NCBI GenBank assembly: GCA_902779675.1
Contig: CACZCK010000016.1
Span: forward strand, 1 to 64,000
Direction: 5' to 3'
Source of the DNA: an uncultured Coriobacteriaceae bacterium
GTDB taxonomy: Bacteria; Actinomycetota; Coriobacteriia; Coriobacteriales; Atopobiaceae
Length of the DNA: 64,000 nucleotides
Part shown: positions 55,543 through 63,951 of the stretch, piece by piece
How the letters are laid out: each line of letters opens with the position of its first letter
How positions within the stretch are numbered: the first letter of the stretch is position 1
Notes under the pieces: generated by a model
The model's input: only the letters and a program-made list of their open reading frames with translations
What the model was told of the DNA's origin: nothing
The model's database searches: none
Position numbers and translations under genes: made by a program

Positions 55543-56826
55543 CTAGTCGAGCTTTGCCAGCGCCTGCTCCACGTCGGCAATGAGGTCGGCAGTATCCTCC
55601 AGGCCGCAGGACAGGCGCACCATGTTGGGCATGACGCCCGCCGCTACCAGCTCATCATCGGTCATCTGGCGATGCGTGGAGCTGGCGGGGTGCAGGCAGC
55701 AGGTGCGGGCGTCGGCCACGTGGGTCTCAATGGCAGCCACGCGCAGGCCGGCCATGAACTTCTCGGCAGCGGCGCGCCCGCCGGCCACGCAGAAGCTCAC
55801 CACGCCGCATCCGCCCTGGGGCAGGTACTTCTGAGCCAGCTCGTAGTACTTGTCACCCGGCAGGTTGGGGTAGCTCACGCTCTCGATGCGCGGATGCTGC
55901 GACAGGAACTCGGCCATGGCCTGGCCGTTGGTGCAGTGGCGCGGCATGCGCACGTGCAGGCTCTCGAGGCCGAGGTTGAGGTAGAAGGCGTTCTGCGGGC
56001 TCTGGATGGAGCCAAAGTCGCGCATCAGCTGGCTCGTGGCCTTGGTGATGAAGGCGCCACCCAGGCCAAACTTCTCGGCGTAGACAATGCCGTGGTAGCT
56101 CTCATCGGGCGTGGTGAGGCCAGGGTACTTGTCGGCATGGGCCATCCAGTCAAAGTGGCCCGAATCCACGATGGCGCCGCCCACACCCACGCCGTGACCG
56201 TCCATGTACTTGGTGGTGGAGTGAGTGACGATGTCGGCACCCCACTCGATGGGACGGCAGTTGACCGGCGTGGGGAAGGTGTTGTCCACGATCAGCGGCA
56301 CGCCGTGGTCGTGGGCTGCGGCGGCAAACATCTCGATATCGAGCACCGCGAGTGCGGGGTTGGCGATGGTCTCGCCCACCACGCACTTGGTGTTGGGCCT
56401 AAAGGCGGCGTCGAGCTCCTCGCGCGTGCAGTCGGGGCTCACGAAGGTGGTCTCGATGCCCATCTTGGCCATGGTCACCGAAAGCAGGTTGAAGGTGCCG
56501 CCGTAGATGGCCGAGCAGGCCACCACGTGACTGCCCGCCTCGGCGATGTTGAACACGGCAAAGAAGTTGGCCGCCTGGCCCGAGCTGGTGAGCATGCCCG
56601 CAGTTCCACCCTCGAGCTTGGCAATCTTGGCGGCCACGGCGTCATTGGTGGGGTTCTGCAGGCGGGTGTAGAAGTAGCCCTCGGCCTCGAGGTCGAAGAG
56701 CTGCCCCATGTGCTCGGAGGTGTCGTACTTGAAGGTGGTCGACTGCACGATGGGCAGCTGACGCGGCTCACCGTCGCCGGGACGATAGCCTGCCTGCACG
56801 CAGTCGGTGCCGATTCCGTATGCCAT
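55543..56826 (-). CDS. metY: O-acetylhomoserine sulfhydrylase-type PLP enzyme
   Basis: Forms homocysteine from O-acetylhomoserine and sulfide (direct sulfhydrylation), or a related Cys/Met-metabolism reaction. The 427 residues belong to the PLP gamma family, with TSSGQAANFFAVFN, SAIYGGTFNLL, the PLP aspartate in LIVDNTFPTP and the Schiff-base lysine K206 in THSTTKYMDGHG. The length and the YFYTRLQNPT motif are those of MetY rather than the shorter MetB/MetC. The ATG at 56826 is chosen because the family N-terminus (GTDCVQAGYRPG) follows. Confidence 0.92.
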   Translation of the reverse strand: MAYGIGTDCVQAGYRPGDGEPRQLPIVQSTTFKYDTSEHMGQLFDLEAEGYFYTRLQNPTNDAVAAKIAKLEGGTAGMLTSSGQAANFFAVFNIAEAGSHVVACSAIYGGTFNLLSVTMAKMGIETTFVSPDCTREELDAAFRPNTKCVVGETIANPALAVLDIEMFAAAAHDHGVPLIVDNTFPTPVNCRPIEWGADIVTHSTTKYMDGHGVGVGGAIVDSGHFDWMAHADKYPGLTTPDESYHGIVYAEKFGLGGAFITKATSQLMRDFGSIQSPQNAFYLNLGLESLHVRMPRHCTNGQAMAEFLSQHPRIESVSYPNLPGDKYYELAQKYLPQGGCGVVSFCVAGGRAAAEKFMAGLRVAAIETHVADARTCCLHPASSTHRQMTDDELVAAGVMPNMVRLSCGLEDTADLIADVEQALAKLD

Positions 56827-57116
56827 GTTGGACTCCTCGGATCTTGGTTTTGGTGTGCGCACCCTAGGGTAGCGCAGCCAGGCCGTCCCGAACGATTTGG
56901 TAACCCGCACGCCATGGGCCAGCGGCAAGCGGGCCTGCCAGTCGCACCATGTCGTGGCTCGAGGGGATATATCAAACTGTTAAATAGGCCATCTACCTGC
57001 GCTTTTCACAGTTTCTCCCCATACTACCTGCCAAAACACAAAAGAATGGGTAGACTTCCCATCTGTGCATACGCACACCAACAAAAACCGACCTCCTACG
57101 TTGGAGAGGATTGACA

Positions 57117-58397
57117 ATGAAGCGCGAGTACTATAACCAGCACAGCGACGTGCTCAATGAGGACATGTCCATGATCGTCTACGGCGAGGGCGGCTACCCC
57201 GTCATCGCCTTCCAGGCACAGGACGCCAAGAGCAACAACTTCGAGGACTTCGGCATGATCGACGCCCTCGCCCCCTTCATCGACGAGGGCCGCATCCAGG
57301 TCTTCTCCGTCGACAACCTGGACGAGCAGAGCTGGTCTGACCAGGGCGGCGACAAGGGTGCTCGCGCCTGGCGCCAGGAGGAGTACTTCAAGTTTGTGAC
57401 CGACGAGCTCGTCCCGCGCGTTCACGCCTGGAACAACTCCGACCTCCGTCCGCTCACCGTTGGCTGCAGCATGGGCGCCACGCACGCCGCCATCGCCGCC
57501 TTCCGCCGCCCGGACCTCTTCCAGGGCTGCATCGCGCTGTCCGGCGTCTATCGCACCAGCTTCTTCTTCGGCGACTGGATGGACGAGAACCTCTACAACA
57601 ACGACATCCCCGCGTTCCTCACCAACATGCCCACCGATCACCCCTACGTGAACCTCTACAACCAGCGCCAGCTGGTGATGTGCGTGGGCCAGGGCGCCTG
57701 GGAAGAGGGCATCGACGACCTGCACTACATCGACGACCAGCTCAACCGTCTGGGCGTGAGCCACTGGTGCGACTTCTGGGGCACCGACGTCAACCACGAC
57801 TGGCCCTGGTGGCGCAAGCAGATGCCCTACTTCATGGCCGAGGTCCTGAGCGACATCGACGCCCAGCAGGAGTGGGAGCAGCCGACGATGACTGCCGAGG
57901 CTCCGAAGGCTGAGGAGAAGGTCGAGGAGAAGGCACCTGCCAAGAAGCCGGCTGCCAAGCGCACCACCACGCGCAAGGCTACCACGGCCACCAAGACCGC
58001 GACCACCGAGAAGGCCGCTGCCACCAAGGCTGCTGCCGCCAAGGCTGAGGAGGCCCCGAAGGCCGAGGCCAAGATCGAGGAGGCCGTCGCCGAGGCCGCC
58101 ACGACCGCCAAGAAGCCGGCCGCCAAGCGCACCACCACCCGCAAGGCTGCCGCCACCAAGACGACCGCTGCCAAGAAGACGGCTGCCGCCAAGGCCGAGG
58201 AGGCCCCGAAGGCCGAGGCTAAGGCCGAGGAGGCCGTCGCCGAGGCCGCCACGACCGCCACGACCGCCAAGAAGCCGGCCGCCAAGCGCACCACCACCCG
58301 CAAGGCTGCCGCCACCAAGACCACGGCCGCCAAGACGACCACTGCCAAGAAGACCACCACGCGCCGCACCACCAAGAAGGCCAGCGACGCCGAGTAG
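57117..58397 (+). CDS. Esterase-family hydrolase with a histone-H1-like lysine-rich tail
   Basis: A 426-residue two-part protein. Residues 1 to about 258 are an esterase-D-type alpha/beta hydrolase with the nucleophile elbow GCSMGAT (S118) and a probable catalytic histidine in DVNHDWPWWR (H227). From about residue 260 to the end runs a tail of Ala, Lys, Thr, Glu and Arg. It repeats AAKKPAAKRTTTRKA three times, alternating with acidic AEEAPKAEAK segments, and resembles eukaryotic histone H1 and mycobacterial HupB tails. The tail should bind DNA, RNA or a polyanion. The ATG at 57117 follows GGAGAGGA. Confidence 0.87.
   Translation: MKREYYNQHSDVLNEDMSMIVYGEGGYPVIAFQAQDAKSNNFEDFGMIDALAPFIDEGRIQVFSVDNLDEQSWSDQGGDKGARAWRQEEYFKFVTDELVPRVHAWNNSDLRPLTVGCSMGATHAAIAAFRRPDLFQGCIALSGVYRTSFFFGDWMDENLYNNDIPAFLTNMPTDHPYVNLYNQRQLVMCVGQGAWEEGIDDLHYIDDQLNRLGVSHWCDFWGTDVNHDWPWWRKQMPYFMAEVLSDIDAQQEWEQPTMTAEAPKAEEKVEEKAPAKKPAAKRTTTRKATTATKTATTEKAAATKAAAAKAEEAPKAEAKIEEAVAEAATTAKKPAAKRTTTRKAAATKTTAAKKTAAAKAEEAPKAEAKAEEAVAEAATTATTAKKPAAKRTTTRKAAATKTTAAKTTTAKKTTTRRTTKKASDAE
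57952..58380 (+). repeat. Coding repeats of the lysine-rich tail
   Basis: Three copies of a block encoding AKKPAAKRTTTRKA begin near 57940, 58110 and 58270. Each is followed by a Thr/Ala/Lys stretch, and the first two also by an acidic block. The DNA of the copies is similar enough to suggest recent duplication or slippage. Confidence 0.75.
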
Positions 58398-58430
58398 CCT
58401 TGTGGCGTGAGCCAAGCAGACGATTGACGA

Positions 58431-58471
58431 GGGACGGGTCCCAACCAGCTCGGTTGGGACCCGTCCCCTTT
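58431..58471 (+). terminator. Strong terminator after the tailed esterase gene
   Basis: A perfect 16-bp stem, GGGACGGGTCCCAACC (58431-58446) with 58452-58467 and a 5-nt loop, followed by CTTTTGC. Confidence 0.9.
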
Positions 58472-58576
58472 TGCACCTGCACAAATGCATGGTTTTGCCG
58501 CAACCATACATACGCCTGTAACCTTGAAGCGCTACCATGTTCCGCACATCGAGAGGCCTCCCCGAAAGGACGTGCC

Positions 58577-59730
58577 ATGAACGTCGTCTTCATATCACCG
58601 CAGTTCCCCGACACCTACTGGAACTGGTGCGACCGCCTGCGCCGCAACGGCGCCACCGTGCTCGGCATCGGCGACACCCCCTACGACAACCTCACCCAGG
58701 AGGTCAAGGCCTCCCTCAACGAGTACTACTGGGTCCCGTCGCTGGAGGACTACGACCAGGTCTTCCGCGCCGTAGCCTTCTTCAGCTGGAAGTACGGCAA
58801 GATCGACTGGATCGAGTCGCAGAACGAGTACTGGCTCGCCCAGGACGCACGCCTGCGCGATGACTTCCACGTGACCACCGGCGCGGGAAGCGCGCAGATG
58901 GCGCAGTGGCAGTCCAAGGCCGAGATGAAGCCGCTCTACGCCGCGGCGGGCACGAGGTCCGCGCCTTCGCGGCCGAGGTCGGATACCCCCTGTTCACCAA
59001 GCCCGAGCGCGGCGTGGGCGCGGGCGGCGCCCGCAAGATCGTCGACGAGGCAGCCCTAGAGAACCTGCTCGCCTCCGATCTCGACGAGCCCTACGTCCTC
59101 GAGGAGTATGTGGAGGGCGAGCTCTGCTCCTACGAGGCCATCGTCAACTCCAAGGGCGAGGTGCTCTTTGAGAACCAGTCGGAGTTCCCACCCTCCATCG
59201 CCGACACCGTGGAGTTCATGCTCGACGTCGCCTATCACGCCTGCCCCGACGTCGACCCCAAGCTCGCCGCCGCAGGCAAGGCCACCATCAAGGCCTTCGG
59301 CATCACGAGCCGCTTCGTGCACATGGAGTTCTTCCGCCTGACCGAGGACAAGCCCGGCCTGGGGGCCAAGGGCGACTACGTAGGCCTCGAGGTCAACGTG
59401 CGCGCACCGGGTGGCTACACCCCCGACTTCATCAACTTCGCCCATTCCGCCGACGTGTACCAGATCTGGGCCGACATGGTCACCACCGACACCACGACAC
59501 ATGGCAGCAACGGAGAATGCTACTACGGCACCTATGCCTGCCGTCGCGACTGCCATAGCTACGTGCACACGCACCAGGAGATCATGGATGCCTTTGGCAG
59601 CATCATCTGCATGCAGGGCCGCATGCCCGACGTGCTCTCCGACGACCTGGGCAACGACTTCTACGTCGCACGTGCCAAGGACCTCGAGGAACGCAACGCG
59701 TTTGTGGACTTTGTCCAGCTACAGGCATAG
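58577..59730 (+). pseudogene. ATP-grasp carboxylate-amine ligase gene with a frameshift/deletion
   Basis: The first part starts at ATG 58577 behind GAAAGGA (MNVVFISPQFPDTYWNWCDR) and reads to about 58946 (KAEMKPLYAAAG). The homologous protein then continues in another frame from about 58947 (EVRAFAAEVGYPLFTKPERG), through ATP-grasp residues LEEYVEGELCSYEA and LEVNVRAPGGYTPDF, to the stop at 59730. About 10-15 residues normally present between the parts are missing, so a short out-of-frame deletion is likely. It is either a recent pseudogene or a sequence error. The intact family ligates a carboxylate to an amine using ATP. Confidence 0.8.
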
Positions 59731-59754
59731 GTCTGGCACATCTTGGCAATGCAC

Positions 59755-59788
59755 GGGCGCCTTGGGAGCAGCCAGCCCCGAGGCGCCC
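59755..59788 (+). terminator. Hairpin after the ATP-grasp gene
   Basis: An 8-bp stem, GGGCGCCT (59755-59762) with AGGCGCCC (59781-59788), extended inward by GGG/CCC; no clear U-tract. Confidence 0.5.
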
Positions 59789-59871
59789 GCAACACGTCTC
59801 CGGCACCTGTTGGCCCACGGGCCACTATCCACTAGAATCGGGACATTATGCACGCAACGGGAGGTGACGAC

Positions 59872-60594
59872 ATGGCAGGAACTGGCAGGAGGGACTTCCT
59901 CGAGGGGCTGCGTGACGGCTTGCCCATTGGCCTGGGGTACCTCGCCGTGGCCTTCTCACTCGGCATCGCCGCTCGCGAGGCTGGTCTCACCGCCGTCCAG
60001 GGCTTTGTCGCCAGCCTGCTCTCCATCGCATCTGCCGGCGAGTACGCCGGCTTCACCTTCATCGCCGCGCAGGCGTCCTATGCCGAGATCGCCCTTGGCA
60101 CGCTTATCACCAATGCCCGCTACCTGCTCATGAGCACCGCCCTCTCGCAACGCTTCTCCGACGAGACACCCCTCGCCCAGCGCATCGGCGTGGGCCTGGG
60201 CGTGACCGACGAGCTGTTTGGCCTTGCCATCGCCAGGCCCCTGGTGCGGCCCATCTACCAGTACGGCGCCATGCTCTCGTCCATCCCGCTGTGGTGCATC
60301 GGGACCTCGGCGGGCATCGTCGCGGGGCAGCTGCTTCCCGCGCGCGTGGTTACCGCGCTCTCCGTCTCGCTCTTTGGCATGTTCTTGGCCGTCATCATGC
60401 CCGCCGCCCGCACCGACCGCGTGGTGCGCGTCTGCGTGCTGGCAAGCTTTGCCGCAAGCTATGCGGCAAGCCACCTCATCCCGTTTACGATGGGCTGGTC
60501 AAACGGCACGCGCATCATCGCGCTGACCGTCGTCATCTCTGCCGCGGCGGCGCTGGTGAGGCCCATCGACCCCGAGGGGGATGATGCCGCATGA
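59872..60594 (+). CDS. azlC: Branched-chain amino acid exporter, large subunit AzlC
   Basis: A 240-residue membrane protein of the AzlC/BrnF family, the large subunit of a two-component exporter of branched-chain amino acids (also methionine in some species). GLRDGLPIGLGYLAVAFSLG and the LITNARYLLMSTALSQRF segment are family hallmarks, with about six to seven membrane segments. The ATG at 59872 follows GGGAGGTG; one at 59848 does not. Its stop overlaps the azlD start as ATGA. Confidence 0.93.
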   Translation: MAGTGRRDFLEGLRDGLPIGLGYLAVAFSLGIAAREAGLTAVQGFVASLLSIASAGEYAGFTFIAAQASYAEIALGTLITNARYLLMSTALSQRFSDETPLAQRIGVGLGVTDELFGLAIARPLVRPIYQYGAMLSSIPLWCIGTSAGIVAGQLLPARVVTALSVSLFGMFLAVIMPAARTDRVVRVCVLASFAASYAASHLIPFTMGWSNGTRIIALTVVISAAAALVRPIDPEGDDAA

Positions 60595-60893
60595 GCACAC
60601 GCATCTGGCTGAGCGTCATCGTGATGGGGGCCGTCACCATCGCCATCCGTCTTTTGCCCCTGACCCTCATCAGGCGGCCCATCAAGAACCGCTTCTTGCT
60701 CTCGTTTTTGCACTACGTGCCCTACGTGACCCTGGCCGTGATGACCTTCCCCGCCATCGTGGAGAGCTGCGAGACGCCGCTGGCCGGCTTTGCCGCACTC
60801 GCCGTGGGTGCCATCGCCGCCTGGTACGGCGCCAACATGGTGAGCGTCGCCGCACTCTGCTGCGTCGTCGCCTTTGTGCTTGGGCTTTTGTAG
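60591..60893 (+). CDS. azlD: Branched-chain amino acid exporter, small subunit AzlD
   Basis: A 100-residue membrane protein with about four segments (VIVMGAVTIAIRLLPLTLI, then FLHYVPYVTLAVMTFPAIVE), matching AzlD/BrnE in size and in its PYV/FPAI pattern. It overlaps azlC by 4 bp (ATGA), which fits equal expression of two subunits. Regulation is not visible; no Lrp-type gene is adjacent. Confidence 0.92.
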   Translation: MSTRIWLSVIVMGAVTIAIRLLPLTLIRRPIKNRFLLSFLHYVPYVTLAVMTFPAIVESCETPLAGFAALAVGAIAAWYGANMVSVAALCCVVAFVLGLL

Positions 60894-60900
60894 GGGCAAG

Positions 60901-62079
60901 CTACCGCACCGCAAAGTTGCGTGCCACGTCACCGGCGATGCGCCAAGGCAGCGGCCTCAACTCGCGGTCGGCGATGTGAATCTGCTCCCGGATGGCAATG
61001 CCCTGCGGGCAGTGCCGCTCGCACTTGCCGCACCCCACGCACTGCCGCGCGAAGGCCTTCTCCTTGCGCAGCGAGACCGTCTGCCAGTACTCCTTGCGCC
61101 CGCTCGCTTTGCCCTCGCTGTACATGCGGTTGTAGCAGCGGAACAGCGCCGGGATGTCAACCCCTTGCGGGCAGGGCATGCAGTAGCCGCAGCCTGTGCA
61201 CCCCACGCGCATGCTGGCGTTGATCGCCTCGCAGACCTGCGCGAGCAGGGCAAAGTCCCTCTCGCCGAGCTGGCCTGGCTCCACCTCCGAGGCCACGCGG
61301 CAGTTCTCGTCGATCATCTCGAGGGAGTTCATGCCGCTGAGCACGCACGTCACCTCGGGCTGGTCCCACAGCCAGCGGAAGGCCCATTCCGCCGCGCTCC
61401 AGCCGCGTGGGCTCTGGGCCACCAGGCGCTTGCCCTCCTCGGGCAGCAGGTCGACGAGCTTGCCGCCGCGCAGCGGCTCCATGATCATCACGGGCACGTC
61501 ACGCTCGGCCGCGGCCATGAGCCCGCGGCGCCCAGCCTGGGTATGCTCGTCGAGGTAGTTGTACTGAATCTGGCAGAAGTCCCAGTCAAAGGCCTGCAGC
61601 ACCCCCACGAACCCATCGGTGTTGCCATGGAACGAGAAGCCAATCTGCCCAATCTGGCCGCTCGCCTTCTTGGCGGCGATCCAATCCTCGATACCCAGCC
61701 GCTTGAGGTTCTTCCACTGCGCGGGGTCAGTCACCATGTGCATGAGGTAGTAGTCGATGTGGTCGGTCCGCAGGCGCCTGAGCTCCTCGTCGAGGTAGCG
61801 GTCGAACGCGGCCGCGCTGCGCACCAGATACTGGGGCATCTTGGTGGCGATCTTCACCTTGTCGCGCACGCCGTTGCGGTCGAGCGCCTCGCCCAGCAGC
61901 TCCTCCGAGCCGGGGTAGACGAAGGCCGTGTCAAAGTAATTGATCCCCAGGTCTATGGCATGCAGGATCTCGGCCTCGGCCTTGTCGTAGTCGATGCTCG
62001 CACCCTTGCGCGAGAAGCGCATGCAGCCAAACCCAAGAATCGAGATCGGATTGCCATAGCGGTCGTTGCGATAGTTCAT
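60901..62079 (-). CDS. Aldo/keto reductase with C-terminal [4Fe-4S] ferredoxin domain
   Basis: A 392-residue oxidoreductase. Residues 1 to about 290 are an aldo/keto-reductase barrel (ISILGFGCMRF, DLGINYFDTAFVYPGSEE with the catalytic Asp/Tyr region, and IGFSFHGNTD). The last 90 residues hold two four-cysteine motifs, CTGCGYCMPCPQG and CVGCGKCERHCPQG, for iron-sulfur clusters. Such fusions are common in anaerobes; substrates are usually unknown, and electrons may come from ferredoxin rather than NADPH. The ATG at 62079 follows GGGGGAGG. Confidence 0.92.
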   Translation of the reverse strand: MNYRNDRYGNPISILGFGCMRFSRKGASIDYDKAEAEILHAIDLGINYFDTAFVYPGSEELLGEALDRNGVRDKVKIATKMPQYLVRSAAAFDRYLDEELRRLRTDHIDYYLMHMVTDPAQWKNLKRLGIEDWIAAKKASGQIGQIGFSFHGNTDGFVGVLQAFDWDFCQIQYNYLDEHTQAGRRGLMAAAERDVPVMIMEPLRGGKLVDLLPEEGKRLVAQSPRGWSAAEWAFRWLWDQPEVTCVLSGMNSLEMIDENCRVASEVEPGQLGERDFALLAQVCEAINASMRVGCTGCGYCMPCPQGVDIPALFRCYNRMYSEGKASGRKEYWQTVSLRKEKAFARQCVGCGKCERHCPQGIAIREQIHIADRELRPLPWRIAGDVARNFAVR

Positions 62080-62165
62080 GCGTGCCTCCCCCTCGCCGCG
62101 CAGCCATTCGCACAGCGTAGCGCAAATGGGGCGGCGCGGCACTGACGTGACGGTGCGGACGCACA

Positions 62166-62198
62166 GCGCCGGGCCGAGGCGTTGCCCCGTCCCGGCGC
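62166..62198 (-). terminator. Hairpin after the phosphate transporter gene
   Basis: An 8-bp stem, GCGCCGGG (62166-62173) with CCCGGCGC (62191-62198), 28 bp past the stop of the minus-strand transporter gene; no U-tract. Confidence 0.55.
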
Positions 62199-62225
62199 GT
62201 TACAGATGCATTGGCCTGCCTGAGG

Positions 62226-63218
62226 TTACATAACCAGGCCGATAATGAAGGCGCACAGGCCGCCGAGCGCCATGGTGGCTGGCAGCGTGACCACCCAGGC
62301 GGTAAAGATGCTGCCCGCCATGCCCCACTTGACCTTCTTTGCGCCGCGCACCGAGCCAGCTCCCATGATGGAGGTGGTGAGTACCTGCGTGGTAGAGACG
62401 GGCGCGCCGAGCGCCGTCATGGTCTCGATGGCCACGGCCGAGGAAACCTGGGCGGCAAAGCCAAGCGCGGAGTCGAGCTTGGTCACGCCGTTGCCGACCG
62501 TCTTCATGATGCGTCCGCCGCCAATGGAGGTGCCCAGCGCCATGGTGGCGGCGCAGGTGATCTTGACCCACATGGGCACGCCCGAGCCTTCGGGCAGCAC
62601 GTTGGAGGCGATGAGCGCCAGCGTGATGATGCCCATGGTCTTCTGGGCGTCGTTGTTGCCGTGGCTGTACGACATAACCAGCGACGAGGCGATCTGCAGC
62701 TTGTGAAAGAGCCCGTTGGCGCGCGACGGATGCCAGTAGGCAAACAGCTCGAGCAGCAGCTTCATCAGGCAGAAGCCGATGCAGAAGCCAATGAGCGGCG
62801 AGGTGAACAGCGGGATGAGGACCTTCTCGGCCACACCGCTCCACTCCACCGTGCCGAGCGTGCCGGTAAACACGATGGTGGCGCCGATCAGGCTGCCAAT
62901 GAGCGCGTGGCTCGAGCTCGACGGGATGGAGAACCACCACGTGGCGAGGTCCCAAATGATCGCGCCCAGGAGCGCCGCCAGGATGACGTAGAGCTCGAGC
63001 GAGACGTTGACCAGCCCGTGAGCGATGGTCATGGCCACCTTCTCGCTGGTCAGAGCGCCAACAAAGTTCATGGTGGCGCTCATCAGGATGGCGGTGCGCA
63101 CCGGCAGCGCCCTGGTATACACCGTTGTCGCGATGGTATTGGCCGTGTCATGGAAGCCGTTGATGAACTCAAAGACGATGGCCGATGCGAGGACGGCCAG
63201 AAGCAGCGGGCTAAGCAT
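62226..63218 (-). CDS. pit: Low-affinity inorganic phosphate transporter, PiT family
   Basis: A 330-residue membrane carrier importing metal-phosphate with protons (or Na+). The duplicated PiT signature is visible in both halves: EFINGFHDTANTIAT near the start and MSYSHGNNDAQKTMGI after the middle. PSSSSHALIGSLIGA and PVSTTQVLTTSIMGA are the paired substrate-site segments. About ten membrane segments are present. It overlaps the upstream PhoU-like gene by 8 bp, the usual pairing for this family. Confidence 0.94.
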   Translation of the reverse strand: MLSPLLLAVLASAIVFEFINGFHDTANTIATTVYTRALPVRTAILMSATMNFVGALTSEKVAMTIAHGLVNVSLELYVILAALLGAIIWDLATWWFSIPSSSSHALIGSLIGATIVFTGTLGTVEWSGVAEKVLIPLFTSPLIGFCIGFCLMKLLLELFAYWHPSRANGLFHKLQIASSLVMSYSHGNNDAQKTMGIITLALIASNVLPEGSGVPMWVKITCAATMALGTSIGGGRIMKTVGNGVTKLDSALGFAAQVSSAVAIETMTALGAPVSTTQVLTTSIMGAGSVRGAKKVKWGMAGSIFTAWVVTLPATMALGGLCAFIIGLVM

Positions 63219-63834
63219 TCTTCATCAACACGCTGCGGACGACGTTGGCAACACCCTTGCACGAGTCCACCGTGCTCTCCATGGTGTCGATGAGCGACTT
63301 CCACTTGAGCACCTCGATCGCGTCGTTGTACTCGCGGAAGATGTTGGCCAGGCCATGACGCGACACGGTGTCGCCCTCGTCCTCGATGGTGCCCACGGTG
63401 TGCATCTTCTCGCGGACCACCGGGTCCTTCTTGAAGTTCTCGAAGTGCGCGAACAGCTCCTCGAGCTCCTTGGTAGCCTGCAGGATGAGGTCGGCCATCT
63501 GCACGGCCTCGGGGCGCATTGCGTCGATGTCGTACAGGTCGAAGCGGGCGGCCGCGTTGTCCATGCCGTCGGCAATATGGTCGAGCTCGCGCACCAGCAG
63601 GTTGATGTCCTCGCGGTCGAAGGGCGTGATGAACGAGTTCTCAAGGAGGTTGAGCGTCTCGCGCATGATCGCGTCGCACTTGATCTCGTAGTCCTTTACC
63701 TCGGGAATGCGCGCCTTGTGCGCAGGATAGTTGTGCGCGATGTCGTCGAACACCTCCGCACACAGGGCCACTTCGTGGGCCAACTCGAGAAACTTGTCAT
63801 AGAACTGGTTCTCGATGTGTCGTACTCGACTCAT
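63211..63834 (-). CDS. DUF47 PhoU-like regulator of the phosphate transporter
   Basis: A 207-residue all-helical protein of the DUF47/YkaA group related to PhoU, with conserved acidic metal-binding helices (VKDYEIKCDAIMRETLNLLE, FITPFDREDINLLVRELDHI and TIEDEGDTVSR). Members are nearly always encoded beside a PiT gene and are thought to gate or regulate that carrier. It is the first gene of the pair, with a good promoter upstream. Confidence 0.92.
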   Translation of the reverse strand: MSRVRHIENQFYDKFLELAHEVALCAEVFDDIAHNYPAHKARIPEVKDYEIKCDAIMRETLNLLENSFITPFDREDINLLVRELDHIADGMDNAAARFDLYDIDAMRPEAVQMADLILQATKELEELFAHFENFKKDPVVREKMHTVGTIEDEGDTVSRHGLANIFREYNDAIEVLKWKSLIDTMESTVDSCKGVANVVRSVLMKNA

Positions 63835-63882
63835 ATGCAGCTCTCCTTACGCGCGCAAGGAACCGAAGTAGAATCAGGTGCG

Positions 63883-63951
63883 GATAAGCCAACTGTTATC
63901 TGCTTATCAGCACCTTGGATTCTTATACCCAGTTTTGACCGCTTTTGTGAA
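63883..63951 (-). promoter_or_regulatory. Promoter and leader hairpin of the pit operon
   Basis: On the minus strand: -35 TTCACA (63946-63951), 18-bp spacer, -10 TATAAG (63922-63927). Just downstream of the presumed start lies a 7-bp inverted repeat, GATAAGC (63883-63889) with GCTTATC (63902-63908), which could be an operator or a leader hairpin. Confidence 0.6.

Noticed and set aside
53334-55583. A 749-residue Leu/Gly-rich frame opposite the DUF2130 gene
   Set aside because: Its apparent leucine repeats mirror the Glu/Gln/Ala coiled coil on the other strand; no independent support.
56827-57116. A SAM-type riboswitch upstream of the sulfhydrylase gene
   Set aside because: No recognisable conserved riboswitch core or multi-helix junction could be traced by eye; the region only looks like a divergent promoter.
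57900-58390. Repeats in the tail region considered as a CRISPR array
   Set aside because: Repeat spacing is irregular, the intervals are also repetitive, and the frame is coding.
57096-58547. Gly/Leu-rich repeat frame opposite the tailed esterase (looks like a repetitive surface protein)
   Set aside because: The repeats are the complement of the Lys/Ala tail codons; the plus frame has a ribosome binding site and a catalytic domain.
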